The notes beneath the pieces are model-generated. The model saw only the letters and a program-made list of their open reading frames with translations. It did no database searches and was not told the origin of the DNA. From an uncultured Prevotellaceae bacterium (GTDB lineage: Bacteria > Bacteroidota > Bacteroidia > Bacteroidales > Bacteroidaceae), in contig CACYYG010000022.1 in assembly GCA_902778535.1 (NCBI GenBank), positions 1 to 64,000 of the forward strand: a stretch of 64,000 nucleotides of DNA. The letters run 5' to 3'. Shown here one piece after another: positions 8,836 to 17,744 of the stretch. A program made the translations under genes and the position numbers. Each line of letters starts with the position of its first letter. The first letter of the stretch is position 1.

Positions 8836-10887
8836 TCACTTTACGTGAACCTTTTTCCCGTTCACAATCATCAATCCCTTCTGCAAGCTACTGACTCGCT
8901 GGCCTTGAAGGTTGTAGATACTTTCATTCTTTATATTTCCGGTTTCTGCATAATCCTCTATTCCTGTCGTCTGTGCTTCGAATTCACCGGTAAAGATTTC
9001 ATGGCTATTCTCCACGCTGACGGCATAACGGCCTTTCGTATAGGCAGAGATGTCGATATTGAGGCCAACGATGATGCCTGTATTGACGGTTTTCTCATAG
9101 ACAACTTTGCCCGATTCGTCGGTAATGCGCACCAGATAGGCATTGTCGAGCGGGTTGAGATTGATACCTAACTGCTGTTCGTTGTATTCACCATACAGCG
9201 ACTGCTCTGCCGCTCTCATCATCGGCGCCTTAGGCTGTGTCTTGATAGTATGGGTGAAGTCGAAGCGGTGTTTCCGTGCTCCCTCATGATTAGTCCCATC
9301 CTCGTAGTCATCATTGAAGTAGATGACTTCATCGCCTACGGCACACGACATCAGGAACTGCGGTACAGGATCTGAATATATCGGATCGTATGCATTTATT
9401 GTCGGTCCATTAATACCTCCTACTCCTTCCAACCAGTAGGTACTGTGGACGTCGCGATAAATCCAGATATTTCTATAAACACCTTTAAAGCCTTCTAATC
9501 CTCCTGCCTGCTTCGGTCCGATACTATAATTTCCATCAATGAAATACACCGGGTCATCGGTATTGAGGGAGAAGTCATACATCATCCTCATAGCCTGTTT
9601 CGACTCGTCATAAAAGTACACCTTCTTGTCTTCTTCGTACCATGCTCCCACTTTTCTCAGGGCAGGCGATTGTGACAGGTTGTTATCATCTGGATAATCG
9701 GGACTAATAAATCTCTGGCACATCATCTGCTTGAAGGTCTTTCCGTCGATAATCGTATCGCCATCGAAGTAGTAGTAGTCAACCACCTGCACAGGATTGC
9801 CCGAGACTGTTCCCACTTTCCACACCTTACCTTCTTCAACGAACGGACGGTAGGCGATGTTGTTAGCAGGATTTGGGTTTTTTAATTCGTTGAAATCGTC
9901 AGCCGTGAAGATGCACTCTCCGTCCTCATAGCAGGACAAGAAGTCTTCTCCCTGAAGGATACCATTTGAGGGTATTGGCGCATATAGTTCCATGATGTTC
10001 CAGCCTCCTTCACAACCCACGCCCTCGACAATAGGAGCTGAAGCAATGTGGCAGGGGGGATTTGTGGGTCCTTCTTCCCTCAACAAGTCATAATACAAGA
10101 CATTGAGCAGTTGATTGTCGTGGAACCGCATCGGCTTAATGGCAGTAAGCAGATAGTGCAAGGGTTCGTATGAAGGCATATAGCTGTCGCCGACAGACAT
10201 GCCGAAATCATATAGCAGATGGTCACCATCAGCTGTATACTGCCACACCTTCCTGTCCTCCTCACGAAGGGCGCAGAAATAATTGCTGCCCTCTTCGGTT
10301 GTGCGATACATCTTGTAATAGGTCTTGCCGTCAATCTCTGTGGTGCCGTTGATGACATACGAGATGTCTTTCGTCCATTGCTCATCATCCCACAAGTTAT
10401 GATAATACTCTTGATAGTTCCACGTCTTTCCCTCTTTCAAGAATGGATGATAAGAATAAGACGAGCCATCATAGGTTGCCTGATACGTCTGCCCTTCAGT
10501 CAGTTCTACCAGTCCCTTATACCACCAGCAGTCCAAATAGAAAATGTTTGGCTCCAAGTCACGTATGGTGAATGACAAGTTGAAAGGACAAATGCAATCA
10601 CAATCAGATTCAACGGTGGGGCGCACACTGACAGAAACCGAACAGGGACTGCCATCGTTAATATTGGCAATTGCATAAAAGTCCTCCGTGCAGCAGTTGC
10701 TTTCATAGTTTAGCAGTTGTACAGACAAAACGCTGCCCTCTTTTGTCAAGACAATCATCGGTTGCCTCTCAGGCTCTTCCCCTTGTGTCGCATCCAGACA
10801 ACCGCTGTTCTGCACGTCTGATACTGTCTGGGCACTGGCCAACATCGGCAGAAGCATCAAAATGAAAAAGAATAATTGTTTTTTCAT
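8836..10887 (-). CDS. Secreted protein of unknown function with Prevotella-type C-terminal tail
   Basis: 683 residues. I do not recognise a catalytic family. It has a clear Sec signal peptide (about 1-19, ending ASAQ), then beta-rich sequence with two similar stretches containing F.EEGKTWNYQ / FVEEGKVWKVG and IDGKT(Y/F)YKM, suggesting an internal duplication (roughly 150-330 and 340-520). The C-terminus reads IYNLQGQRVSSLQKGLMIVNGKK, a tail also found on two other secreted proteins in this window and likely a surface sorting or anchoring module. It starts 39 bp after the stop of the TPR/HTH regulator and is probably co-transcribed with it. Confidence 0.75.
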   Translation of the reverse strand: MKKQLFFFILMLLPMLASAQTVSDVQNSGCLDATQGEEPERQPMIVLTKEGSVLSVQLLNYESNCCTEDFYAIANINDGSPCSVSVSVRPTVESDCDCICPFNLSFTIRDLEPNIFYLDCWWYKGLVELTEGQTYQATYDGSSYSYHPFLKEGKTWNYQEYYHNLWDDEQWTKDISYVINGTTEIDGKTYYKMYRTTEEGSNYFCALREEDRKVWQYTADGDHLLYDFGMSVGDSYMPSYEPLHYLLTAIKPMRFHDNQLLNVLYYDLLREEGPTNPPCHIASAPIVEGVGCEGGWNIMELYAPIPSNGILQGEDFLSCYEDGECIFTADDFNELKNPNPANNIAYRPFVEEGKVWKVGTVSGNPVQVVDYYYFDGDTIIDGKTFKQMMCQRFISPDYPDDNNLSQSPALRKVGAWYEEDKKVYFYDESKQAMRMMYDFSLNTDDPVYFIDGNYSIGPKQAGGLEGFKGVYRNIWIYRDVHSTYWLEGVGGINGPTINAYDPIYSDPVPQFLMSCAVGDEVIYFNDDYEDGTNHEGARKHRFDFTHTIKTQPKAPMMRAAEQSLYGEYNEQQLGINLNPLDNAYLVRITDESGKVVYEKTVNTGIIVGLNIDISAYTKGRYAVSVENSHEIFTGEFEAQTTGIEDYAETGNIKNESIYNLQGQRVSSLQKGLMIVNGKKVHVK

Positions 10888-10926
10888 AGTTGTAATGGTT
10901 TATGATATTGATTTAATTGGCGATAA

Positions 10927-12387
10927 TTATTTGTCGTTGAGTATCTGTTCCAAAGTGACATCCGGGCTGCTCTCTCCGAACACATCCTTCTTCAGTTTGA
11001 GTTTGCGATGCTGGACGGCGGAGATGGTGATGCAGTAGATGTTGCCAATGGTGCGGTTGCTGAGGCCGAGGCGCGTGAGGATGCACAGTCGGATGTCGTC
11101 TTCCTGCATATTGGGGTATTGCTCACGGATATTGGCGAAACGGTTGTTGTCGATGGCGTTGAGCGTACGTTCTATCTCGCTCCATTCGTACTGACTGAGA
11201 TTGATGAGCGAATCGCCGCTCTGGTTGAGTTTCTTTATTACCTCCGTACGTTCCAGGATGTAGTTCTGCAGGAATGTCACCACCTCGTTGGCCTGGTGCA
11301 ACAGAGTCTTCTGGTGTTCCGCCTCCTGCTGAAGCCGGCGTTTCTCCTGTTCCTGCATATAGAGCTGGTTTTGTAGTTTCGATTTCTCATATTCACGCTC
11401 CTGACGCTGTGCACGCATCCTATACCGTACAACCAACACTATTGCTAAGATGACAATGAGCGAAGCGATAATAGTAATAAAGATTGTACGCGCGTAGATT
11501 TTTGAGCGGTATTCCAGTTGTTGGTTCTCCATTTCCTGTCGCAACGTCTCCTTGTAATACTCATCTTTCTGCTCAAGGGCCTTATAGTAAAAGTTCTCCA
11601 CTTGCTCAAAGGCAGCATCAATGTCGTCTTCCATGTTTGTAGCTCCTATGCGTCGGAGCGCAATCTTGGCGAGGTTGCTCTGCACGATATAGGCGAGATG
11701 GACGTCATTACCAGGTTCAATCTGCCGGTAGACGGTTTCTGCCGAGTCGAGCATGTCGAGGCTGAGGTAACTGCGGGCGAGTACCTGTAGTGTACCTGGC
11801 CGCAGGTCGGCTGTCGCCACAACTTCGGCCCTGCGGGCATCGTCGACGGCCTGACGGTAATCCTCCTTTGCCCAGGCAATGTTTGCAAGGCTGGTAAGTG
11901 TCTGGCACATCAGGTCGGTCATCTGGTTTCTCTCTGCTATGTCGTATGCGTGATGGATGAATCCGAGCGATTCGTCGAATGATTCCTCATTGATGAAAGC
12001 CACTTGTGCGGCGTAAGTGCCGGCATAGTCGAGCAGGATGACATGGTTTCGCTCGTCGTCGGGATGCTGTTCATAGGCGGTCAGGGCTTTTTTCATCAGT
12101 TGCAAAGCCTCATCAGGGCTGCTCTGCGACAATGCTACCGCCAACCGCTGGTACGCGATATAATAGGTGTGCCAATCCTCAGATTCTTCAGCCAGACGAA
12201 TGGTCTTTCGCAGTAAATTCTCGCCCTGACGGATGCTGTCGTTGGCCAAGGCAGCTTCAGCTTCCTTCAGACAGCTGGCAGCCGTCTGCATTTCGGGCTC
12301 CTGCTGTGACTGACTGCAAGCCGTCAGCAGAACACCTATAATGAATAGGTATATTGTTCTCGTATGTATGGTTATCGATGGTTTCAT
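10927..12387 (-). CDS. Membrane-bound TPR protein with C-terminal helix-turn-helix regulator
   Basis: 486 residues from the ATG at 12387; an upstream TTG would add three. An N-terminal lipobox LTAC (Cys24) is followed by TPR-like helical repeats (about 35-280), a single transmembrane segment (about 302-323), a charged coiled coil (about 325-380) and a C-terminal region with a LuxR/GerE-like helix-turn-helix (LCILTRLGLSNRTIGNIY, then AVQHRKLKLKK). This layout is common in Bacteroidota and is thought to link an envelope signal to transcription without phosphotransfer. It sits between the susCD block and GH26/GH5 genes and might regulate them, but that is only positional inference. A promoter is visible at 12417-12447. 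Confidence 0.75.
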   Translation of the reverse strand: MKPSITIHTRTIYLFIIGVLLTACSQSQQEPEMQTAASCLKEAEAALANDSIRQGENLLRKTIRLAEESEDWHTYYIAYQRLAVALSQSSPDEALQLMKKALTAYEQHPDDERNHVILLDYAGTYAAQVAFINEESFDESLGFIHHAYDIAERNQMTDLMCQTLTSLANIAWAKEDYRQAVDDARRAEVVATADLRPGTLQVLARSYLSLDMLDSAETVYRQIEPGNDVHLAYIVQSNLAKIALRRIGATNMEDDIDAAFEQVENFYYKALEQKDEYYKETLRQEMENQQLEYRSKIYARTIFITIIASLIVILAIVLVVRYRMRAQRQEREYEKSKLQNQLYMQEQEKRRLQQEAEHQKTLLHQANEVVTFLQNYILERTEVIKKLNQSGDSLINLSQYEWSEIERTLNAIDNNRFANIREQYPNMQEDDIRLCILTRLGLSNRTIGNIYCITISAVQHRKLKLKKDVFGESSPDVTLEQILNDK

Positions 12388-12416
12388 AATGTCCAATAAT
12401 AACTCTTAACTGGGTG

Positions 12417-12447
12417 CAAAGTTACGACAATAATTCGAAAGCCACAA
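12417..12447 (-). promoter_or_regulatory. Promoter of the TPR/HTH regulator gene
   Basis: Read on the minus strand: TTG (12445-12447), 20 bp, then TAACTTTG (12417-12424), about 30 bp before the ATG at 12387. Confidence 0.65.
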
Positions 12448-12578
12448 CGGTTGCCTATGGAAAACAGGCAAACGAGACATGCAAAGAAGCCTTTGTAAAT
12501 CAATGGGTTGTGAAAATCATCAAGCTCTGCCTCATGGAAAATTATTAGTGGAGTTAAAAAAACATGTGTGGAAAGGGG

Positions 12579-12605
12579 TTTGTTTCATTTTTTTTTGTAA
12601 GTTTG
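12579..12605 (+). promoter_or_regulatory. Possible promoter before the gene remnant
   Basis: TTTG (12579-12582) and TAAGTTTG (12598-12605) match both consensus boxes but are only 15 bp apart, shorter than usual. It points at the degraded gene at 12706-12899, and may be what is left of that gene's promoter. Confidence 0.4.
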
Positions 12606-12705
12606 CATCGGAAATAATTACTAACCCAAGGAAAAAGCAGAATCTTAAAACCAATAACCAATAAAAGATGCCTTTCAGGGAACCAGATATCTGAAAACCC
12701 TGAAA

Positions 12706-12899
12706 ATGCACAACACGCTGACCTATAACCGCAATGTGAAACTGGCTATAGGAGAGACTGCTTTCAACGACAGCCCGATGCAGCTGCTCGCACAGAGACG
12801 GGAAGATACGACTTGTCTGGACGAGCAGTAGGAAACAGCTTCAAGGGTGTGCAGATTGTGACATACAGCGACAATACTGCTCAGATAGTTATGGAATAA
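12706..12899 (+). pseudogene. Remnant of a secreted protein gene
   Basis: Two pieces in different frames. The first, from ATG at 12706 to TAG at 12831, gives 41 residues beginning MHNTLTYNRN. The second, in another frame and ending at the TAA at 12897-12899, reads GRYDLSGRAVGNSFKGVQIV before YSDNTAQIVME. The YDLSGR...KGVQIV pattern is a typical C-terminal tail of secreted Bacteroidota proteins, so this looks like the end of a larger gene that has been deleted and frameshifted. I cannot tell what the protein was. Confidence 0.5.
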
Positions 12900-12905
12900 G
12901 CCCGT

Positions 12906-14363
12906 TTATTCCTTTTTCTGAATGCGTTTCGTCAGTCCGATGGCACCAGTGGGACAGACGAGGCGGCAGAGATGGCAGCCTACGCACTTGGTGCCGACGA
13001 TGTGGGGCTGGCGGGTTGTGTTGTCGAAGGTGATGGCCTGGTGGCCGCCGTCCTGGCACGAGGTGTAGCAGCGCCCGCAGCCGATGCAGCGCTCGCGGTC
13101 AATCTGCGGATAGACAATGGTGGTGCGGTCTAAGTCGGACGGCAGAAAGAACTTGGGCAGGAGCTCGCCAACATGGGTTTCGAGCGCAACGGAGCCTTTC
13201 TCTGCCATGTAATGCTGCAGGCCCAGAATCATGTCGTCGATGATGCGGTAGCCATACTGCATGACGGCGGTGCAGACCTGTACGTTGCGGCAGCCCAGCT
13301 GGATGAACTCCAGGGCGTCGCGCCATGTCTCGATGCCGCCGATGCCGCTGTACTGGATGTTCTTCATCATGGGATTTTTGACCATGGCCAGAATATGGCG
13401 CAGGGCGATGGGCTTCACGGCCCGTCCTGACAGTCCGGAGCCTGTCTGGCAGCCGCTCACTTCGGAGCCGTCGCCCAGGGTGACGCTCTTGATGGTGTTG
13501 ATGGCCGATATGGCATCTGCGCCGGCAAAGTAGGCGCCCATGGCGGGCTCTGAGATATGAGCGATGTTCGGCGTCATCTTGGGTATGACGGGAATCTTCA
13601 CGCTGCGCTTGACGTATGCGGTGAAGAAGGTGACGAGCTCGGGATCCTGGCCTACATCGGAACCCATGCCCGTCTGGCGCATCTGCGGACAGGAGTAGTT
13701 GAGCTCTACGGCATCGCAGCCTGCTTCCTCAGCCATCTTGGCCAGCGTAATCCAGTCTTCTTCATTCTGTCCCATAATAGAGGCAACGACAACCTTGGTG
13801 GGATAGTTCTGCTTCAGACGTCTCAGAATGTCGAAGTCCATCTCCACAGGATTCTCGCTCAGCTGCTCCATGTTGCGGAAGGCGTAGAAATTGCCGTGGC
13901 TGCCATGATCATATACGGCATCGAAGCGGGGCGACACCTCCTTGATGTCCTGCAGGCAAATGGTCTTGTAGAACACACCTGCCCAACCCATTTCGAAGGC
14001 ACGCGCCACCATCTCGTAGTTGGTGCAGACGGCCGACGAGGCGAGGAAGAAGGGATTCTCGCAGGCGATGCCGCAGAAGTCGATGGCAAGCGAGGGGAGC
14101 GTGTCGGTTGTTGCGACAGTGTCACGGCATACGGAACGGGCCAGCTCCTTGATACGGATGGGCTGATCGTAGTGGATGCAGGCTTTTTCAGCAGCTTCCA
14201 GCTCGTCATCCGTACACTGGGCAACCCATCGGCCAGCCATCTTCTCGTTGGCGAAGCGGATGGCACGGATGGCACGGGCGGGGTCGCCGTTCTTACAAAC
14301 TCGGGAACATGGCGCATCAGCGCACAGCAGGCATCTTGCGGCCTCTTCATGGATGTGTAGCAT
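12906..14363 (-). CDS. preA: Dihydropyrimidine dehydrogenase PreA-like iron-sulfur flavoprotein
   Basis: 485 residues from the ATG at 14363, which has an AAGGAG ribosome site and avoids a TTG-started extension that would run through the promoter. The N-terminus holds a Cys cluster C-X2-C-X4-C-X3-C (RCLLCADAPCSRVC), as in the iron-sulfur domain normally found in PreT. A DHO-dehydrogenase-like TIM barrel follows (FLASSAVCTNYEMVARAFEMGW; NYSCPQ with the active-site Cys region), and the C-terminus is a two-cluster ferredoxin domain (CIGCGRCYTSC and CVGCHLCRLVC). The family reduces uracil or thymine, or acts in reverse. No PreT (NAD(P)H/FAD) partner is in the window. Cytoplasmic; probably monocistronic. 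Confidence 0.88.
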   Translation of the reverse strand: MLHIHEEAARCLLCADAPCSRVCKNGDPARAIRAIRFANEKMAGRWVAQCTDDELEAAEKACIHYDQPIRIKELARSVCRDTVATTDTLPSLAIDFCGIACENPFFLASSAVCTNYEMVARAFEMGWAGVFYKTICLQDIKEVSPRFDAVYDHGSHGNFYAFRNMEQLSENPVEMDFDILRRLKQNYPTKVVVASIMGQNEEDWITLAKMAEEAGCDAVELNYSCPQMRQTGMGSDVGQDPELVTFFTAYVKRSVKIPVIPKMTPNIAHISEPAMGAYFAGADAISAINTIKSVTLGDGSEVSGCQTGSGLSGRAVKPIALRHILAMVKNPMMKNIQYSGIGGIETWRDALEFIQLGCRNVQVCTAVMQYGYRIIDDMILGLQHYMAEKGSVALETHVGELLPKFFLPSDLDRTTIVYPQIDRERCIGCGRCYTSCQDGGHQAITFDNTTRQPHIVGTKCVGCHLCRLVCPTGAIGLTKRIQKKE

Positions 14364-14392
14364 ATTCTTGTCTCCTTTAGTTATTGATGTTG

Positions 14393-14427
14393 CAAAGATA
14401 GGCAATAATTTTTAACTTATGCAACAA
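14393..14427 (-). promoter_or_regulatory. Promoter of preA
   Basis: On the minus strand TTGTTG (14422-14427) stands 21 bp before TATCTTTG (14393-14400). The start codon follows about 30 bp later with an AAGGAG sequence. Confidence 0.7.
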
Positions 14428-14457
14428 TTTCGGTATTTTTTGAAAAAAAGTATTAAC

Positions 14458-14533
14458 TTCGCGAGGAAAAGAAGAAGAAAGAAGTGGACACCTCGCGAAT
14501 GGGTGATTAAATAACAAGCCAATGAAGGTGTCC
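14458..14533. promoter_or_regulatory. Two nested inverted repeats between divergent promoters, possible operator
   Basis: TTCGCGAGG (14458-14466) is repeated inverted as CCTCGCGAA (14491-14499), and overlapping the right arm GGACACCT (14486-14493) is inverted as AGGTGTCC (14526-14533). They fill the gap between the preA promoter and the GH26 promoter, where a regulator of the GH26/GH5 pair could bind. Function inferred from position only. Confidence 0.45.
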
Positions 14534-14555
14534 TGTGAATTTATTTCGTGAATTG

Positions 14556-14587
14556 TTTGGATAAAAAGGTAATTAGTTGTATTTTTG
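14556..14587 (+). promoter_or_regulatory. Promoter of the GH26-GH5 operon
   Basis: TTTG (14556-14559), 20 bp, TATTTTTG (14580-14587); the GH26 start codon is 45 bp further on. Confidence 0.75.
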
Positions 14588-14631
14588 CACGGTAAAAACG
14601 AACATACTGAATTACTAATTATCAACAAGAC

Positions 14632-16086
14632 ATGAAAAAACCTAACGCCTTTGCAGTCGTGGCCATGATGGTTGTCGGCCTGATGATAGGGCTGACGGCC
14701 TGCGGTGACGACGATGATCCTGAAACCCCTGCCCCCAAGGTCACTATCAGCCTGCGCTCGTGCAGCATCACCGAAGGCACCGAATACGTAGCCTCCGACT
14801 TGACAGAGGTCACCCTTAGTTATAATAATGTGGTGGCTGTCAGTCCGTCGGCCAACATCACGCTGAACGGGGTGAAGTGCGCGGCTGCGTCAAGCGCCGC
14901 TACGGCTATGGACGTCGTCGTCACGCTGCCTACACTAGAGGCCGGCACCAGCTATACGCTCGACATCCCTGCTGGCAGCATCGTCGGCAAGAACGACGCC
15001 ACGGCATCGGCACCTGCCTATAAGGTAAGCTTCAGCACCAAGGCCAAACCCGACACAGGCAGCATCCCCGCAGAGCCTGTCACCGCCTCATCCCCGCAGG
15101 CCAAGGCCCTCTACCAAATCTTACTCAACTACTACGGCCAGAAGGTGGTGTCGAGTGTCATGGCCAATGTCAATTGGAACAACGACTGTGCCGAGAAGGT
15201 TTACAAGCTCACAGGAAGATATCCTGCCATGAACTGCTACGACTTCATCCACGTCTGCTTTTCGCCCGCCAACTGGATTGACTACACCAACATCAAGCCC
15301 GTCACCGACTGGGTGAATGACGGTGGCCTGGTGCAGCTGATGTGGCACTTCAACGTTCCCAAGAAGGAAGGGTCTGCCGATGTGACGTGCACGCCGAGCG
15401 AGACGACGTTTAAGACGGCCAACGTGTTCGTTGACGGAACATGGGAGCATCAATGGTTCTATGAGCAGATGGACAAAGTGGCTGCCACCATCATGCAGCT
15501 GCAGCAGGCCGGCATTGCTGCCACCTGGCGCCCCTTCCACGAGGCTGCCGGCAACGCCACTGCCAAGCAGCAGGCCGGATGGACCAAGTCGTGGTTCTGG
15601 TGGGGCTACGATGGGGCAGAGACCTACAAGAAGCTGTGGCACACCATGTTCGACTATTTCAAACAGAAGGGCATCAACAATCTCATCTGGGTGTGGACCA
15701 CACAGAACTACAACGGCAACAGTCAGCAGTACAACCAGGACACCGACTGGTATCCCGGCACGGACTATGTCGACATTGTCGCCCGCGACCTCTATGGTTG
15801 CAACGCTGCCCAGAACGCAAAGGAGTTCAGCGAGATTCAGGCTGCCTACCCCAACAAGATGGTGGCGCTGGGCGAGTGCGGCTATGGCGACAACGGCGGT
15901 GTCCGCACCGAGCAGGGCTTCATCGGCGACTGCTTCAACCAAGGTGCCGCGTGGAGCCACTTCATGGTGTGGTATCAGGGTGGACAAGGCAGCACCGACA
16001 CCATGTGCAGCGACGATTGGTGGCGCAACGTCATGAAGAGCGACTGCGTCGTCACCCGCGATGAGCTGCCAACATTGCACAACTAA
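14632..16086 (+). CDS. GH26 endo-beta-mannanase-type lipoprotein
   Basis: 484 residues. Lipobox LTAC gives a lipid anchor on Cys24 followed by GDDDD, consistent with display on the outer surface. Residues about 37-137 form an Ig-like domain nearly duplicated in the next gene. The GH26 barrel (about 155-470) shows the acid/base Glu304 in WRPFHE and the nucleophile Glu415 in ALGECG. Family members hydrolyse internal beta-1,4-mannosidic bonds; a few act on other beta-glycans. It should cut bound polysaccharide for uptake by the SusCD pair at 371-5463. It forms an operon with the GH5 gene 31 bp downstream. Confidence 0.92.
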   Translation: MKKPNAFAVVAMMVVGLMIGLTACGDDDDPETPAPKVTISLRSCSITEGTEYVASDLTEVTLSYNNVVAVSPSANITLNGVKCAAASSAATAMDVVVTLPTLEAGTSYTLDIPAGSIVGKNDATASAPAYKVSFSTKAKPDTGSIPAEPVTASSPQAKALYQILLNYYGQKVVSSVMANVNWNNDCAEKVYKLTGRYPAMNCYDFIHVCFSPANWIDYTNIKPVTDWVNDGGLVQLMWHFNVPKKEGSADVTCTPSETTFKTANVFVDGTWEHQWFYEQMDKVAATIMQLQQAGIAATWRPFHEAAGNATAKQQAGWTKSWFWWGYDGAETYKKLWHTMFDYFKQKGINNLIWVWTTQNYNGNSQQYNQDTDWYPGTDYVDIVARDLYGCNAAQNAKEFSEIQAAYPNKMVALGECGYGDNGGVRTEQGFIGDCFNQGAAWSHFMVWYQGGQGSTDTMCSDDWWRNVMKSDCVVTRDELPTLHN

Positions 16087-16117
16087 GTAATCATTATTAT
16101 AACAATCAAGAAAACAA

Positions 16118-17671
16118 ATGAAGAAACTATTCTTACTCGGCTTGCTGGCTGTTGTCTTACCGATACTGACGGCCTGCGGCGATGATGACGACGACGAAGC
16201 TACGCCGTCGGTGACTGTCAGCATCCGTTCCTGCTCCATTACCAACGGAGCAGAGTATAAAGCCTCTGAACTGACCAAGGTCACCATAAGCTACAATACG
16301 GTGGTGGCCATCAGCCCATCGGCCAACATCACCCTAAACGGTACGAAGTGTACGGCAGCGTTAAGCCCCACTACTTCTATGGACGTCGTCGTCACTCTGC
16401 CTGCTCTGGAAGAGGGCAAGAGCTATACGCTGACAGTGCCCGAGGGAGCCATCGTCGCCAAGAACGACGCCAATGCCAAGGCTCCTGCCTACACCGTGAA
16501 CTTCACCACCAAGGCCGCTTCGCAGCCCATCGACGACAACGATGCCACTGCGCTGGCCAGACGCTTAGGCTGGGGCTGGAACCTGGGCAACCACTTCGAC
16601 ACCAGCAGCGGCGAGGACGGCAAGCACCCGCAGTGGGGCTACTGGGACAACGCCAAGCCTACGCAGGCACTCTACGACAACCTGAAGAAGGCCGGTGCCA
16701 GCACCGTGCGCATCGGCGTCACATGGGGCAACTATCAGTCGGGCGACAACTGGACTATCGAGGCTGCTTATATGGACGAGGTGAGGCAGAACGTGGAGAT
16801 GGCTGAGAAAGCCGGCCTGAACGCCATCCTGAACCTCCACCACGATGAATACTGGCTCACCATCAAGGAAGCCGCAGGCAACAACATCGTCAATGATGCC
16901 GTAAAGACACGCATCCAGAAGACTTGGCAGCAAATAGCCGAAGCCTTCAAGGACAAGGGCGACTTCCTGTTCTTCGAGACGTTCAACGAGATTCAGGACG
17001 GCCAGTGGGGCTGGGGTGCCAACCGCACCGACGGCGGCAAGCAGTATAACACGCTGAACGAGTGGAACCAGACGGCTGTCGATGCCATACGTGCCACGGG
17101 CGGCAACAACGCCACGCGCTGGATTGGCGTGCCCGGCTATGCCTCCGGTCCCACCTTCGTGCTCGAAAACGCCTTCAAGCTGCCCAACGACCCGGCCAAC
17201 CACATCATGGTGAGCGTCCACTTCTACGACCCCAGCAGCTTCACCCTCACACCAGTGAAGGACGGAAAGACCGAATGGGGCCACACCGCTGCCAAGGGCA
17301 AGTATGCTGAAGGCAGTAATGAGGACCACGTCACCAGCACCTTCCAGCAGCTGTACGATAAGTTCGTGGTCAACAACATTCCCGTCTACATCGGCGAGTA
17401 TGGCTGCGTGATGCACACCACCGACCGCTCCAACCTCTTCCGCAACTACTATCTGGAGTATGTCTGCCGCGCCGCCCATGAATACAGCATGCCCGTCTGT
17501 CTTTGGGACAACAATGTCACCGGCGGTGGCGACGAGCATCATGGCTATTTCAACCACAACGACGGCTCCTTCTACCCCGGCATGGAGTCGCTTGTGAAGA
17601 CGATGATCAAGGCTGCCACGAGCGACGACGCCAGCTACACGCTGGAGTCGGTCTACGACAAGGCTCCCTGA
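16118..17671 (+). CDS. GH5 endo-glycanase lipoprotein (subfamily 4-like)
   Basis: 517 residues. Lipobox LTAC anchors Cys20, followed by GDDDDD. Residues about 31-132 repeat the N-terminal domain of the GH26 enzyme. The catalytic barrel starts at GWGWNLGNHFD, a motif typical of GH5_4, and contains acid/base Glu291 in FETFNE, His368/Tyr370 and nucleophile Glu427 in YIGEYG. GH5_4 enzymes cut beta-1,4-glucans, xyloglucan, mixed-linkage glucan or glucomannan. With GH26 this favours glucomannan or mixed mannan/glucan as the target, but this is inference. Second gene of a two-gene operon; no clear T-tract terminator follows, only the palindromic array at 17745. Confidence 0.9.
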   Translation: MKKLFLLGLLAVVLPILTACGDDDDDEATPSVTVSIRSCSITNGAEYKASELTKVTISYNTVVAISPSANITLNGTKCTAALSPTTSMDVVVTLPALEEGKSYTLTVPEGAIVAKNDANAKAPAYTVNFTTKAASQPIDDNDATALARRLGWGWNLGNHFDTSSGEDGKHPQWGYWDNAKPTQALYDNLKKAGASTVRIGVTWGNYQSGDNWTIEAAYMDEVRQNVEMAEKAGLNAILNLHHDEYWLTIKEAAGNNIVNDAVKTRIQKTWQQIAEAFKDKGDFLFFETFNEIQDGQWGWGANRTDGGKQYNTLNEWNQTAVDAIRATGGNNATRWIGVPGYASGPTFVLENAFKLPNDPANHIMVSVHFYDPSSFTLTPVKDGKTEWGHTAAKGKYAEGSNEDHVTSTFQQLYDKFVVNNIPVYIGEYGCVMHTTDRSNLFRNYYLEYVCRAAHEYSMPVCLWDNNVTGGGDEHHGYFNHNDGSFYPGMESLVKTMIKAATSDDASYTLESVYDKAP

Positions 17672-17744
17672 CTATTGAACCTCAGCGGGCATTAGGGCAT
17701 TTCTTTCGTTGTCTGTGCCTGTCAATATATTTGGGTAAAAAATA

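Noticed and set aside
12479-12664. 61-residue frame upstream of the gene remnant
   Set aside because: No family resemblance, runs through the promoter-like sequence at 12579-12605, and composition looks non-coding.
14364-14405. Longer PreA start from a TTG codon
   Set aside because: The extension would translate the -7 promoter box; the ATG at 14363 has an AAGGAG sequence just before it.
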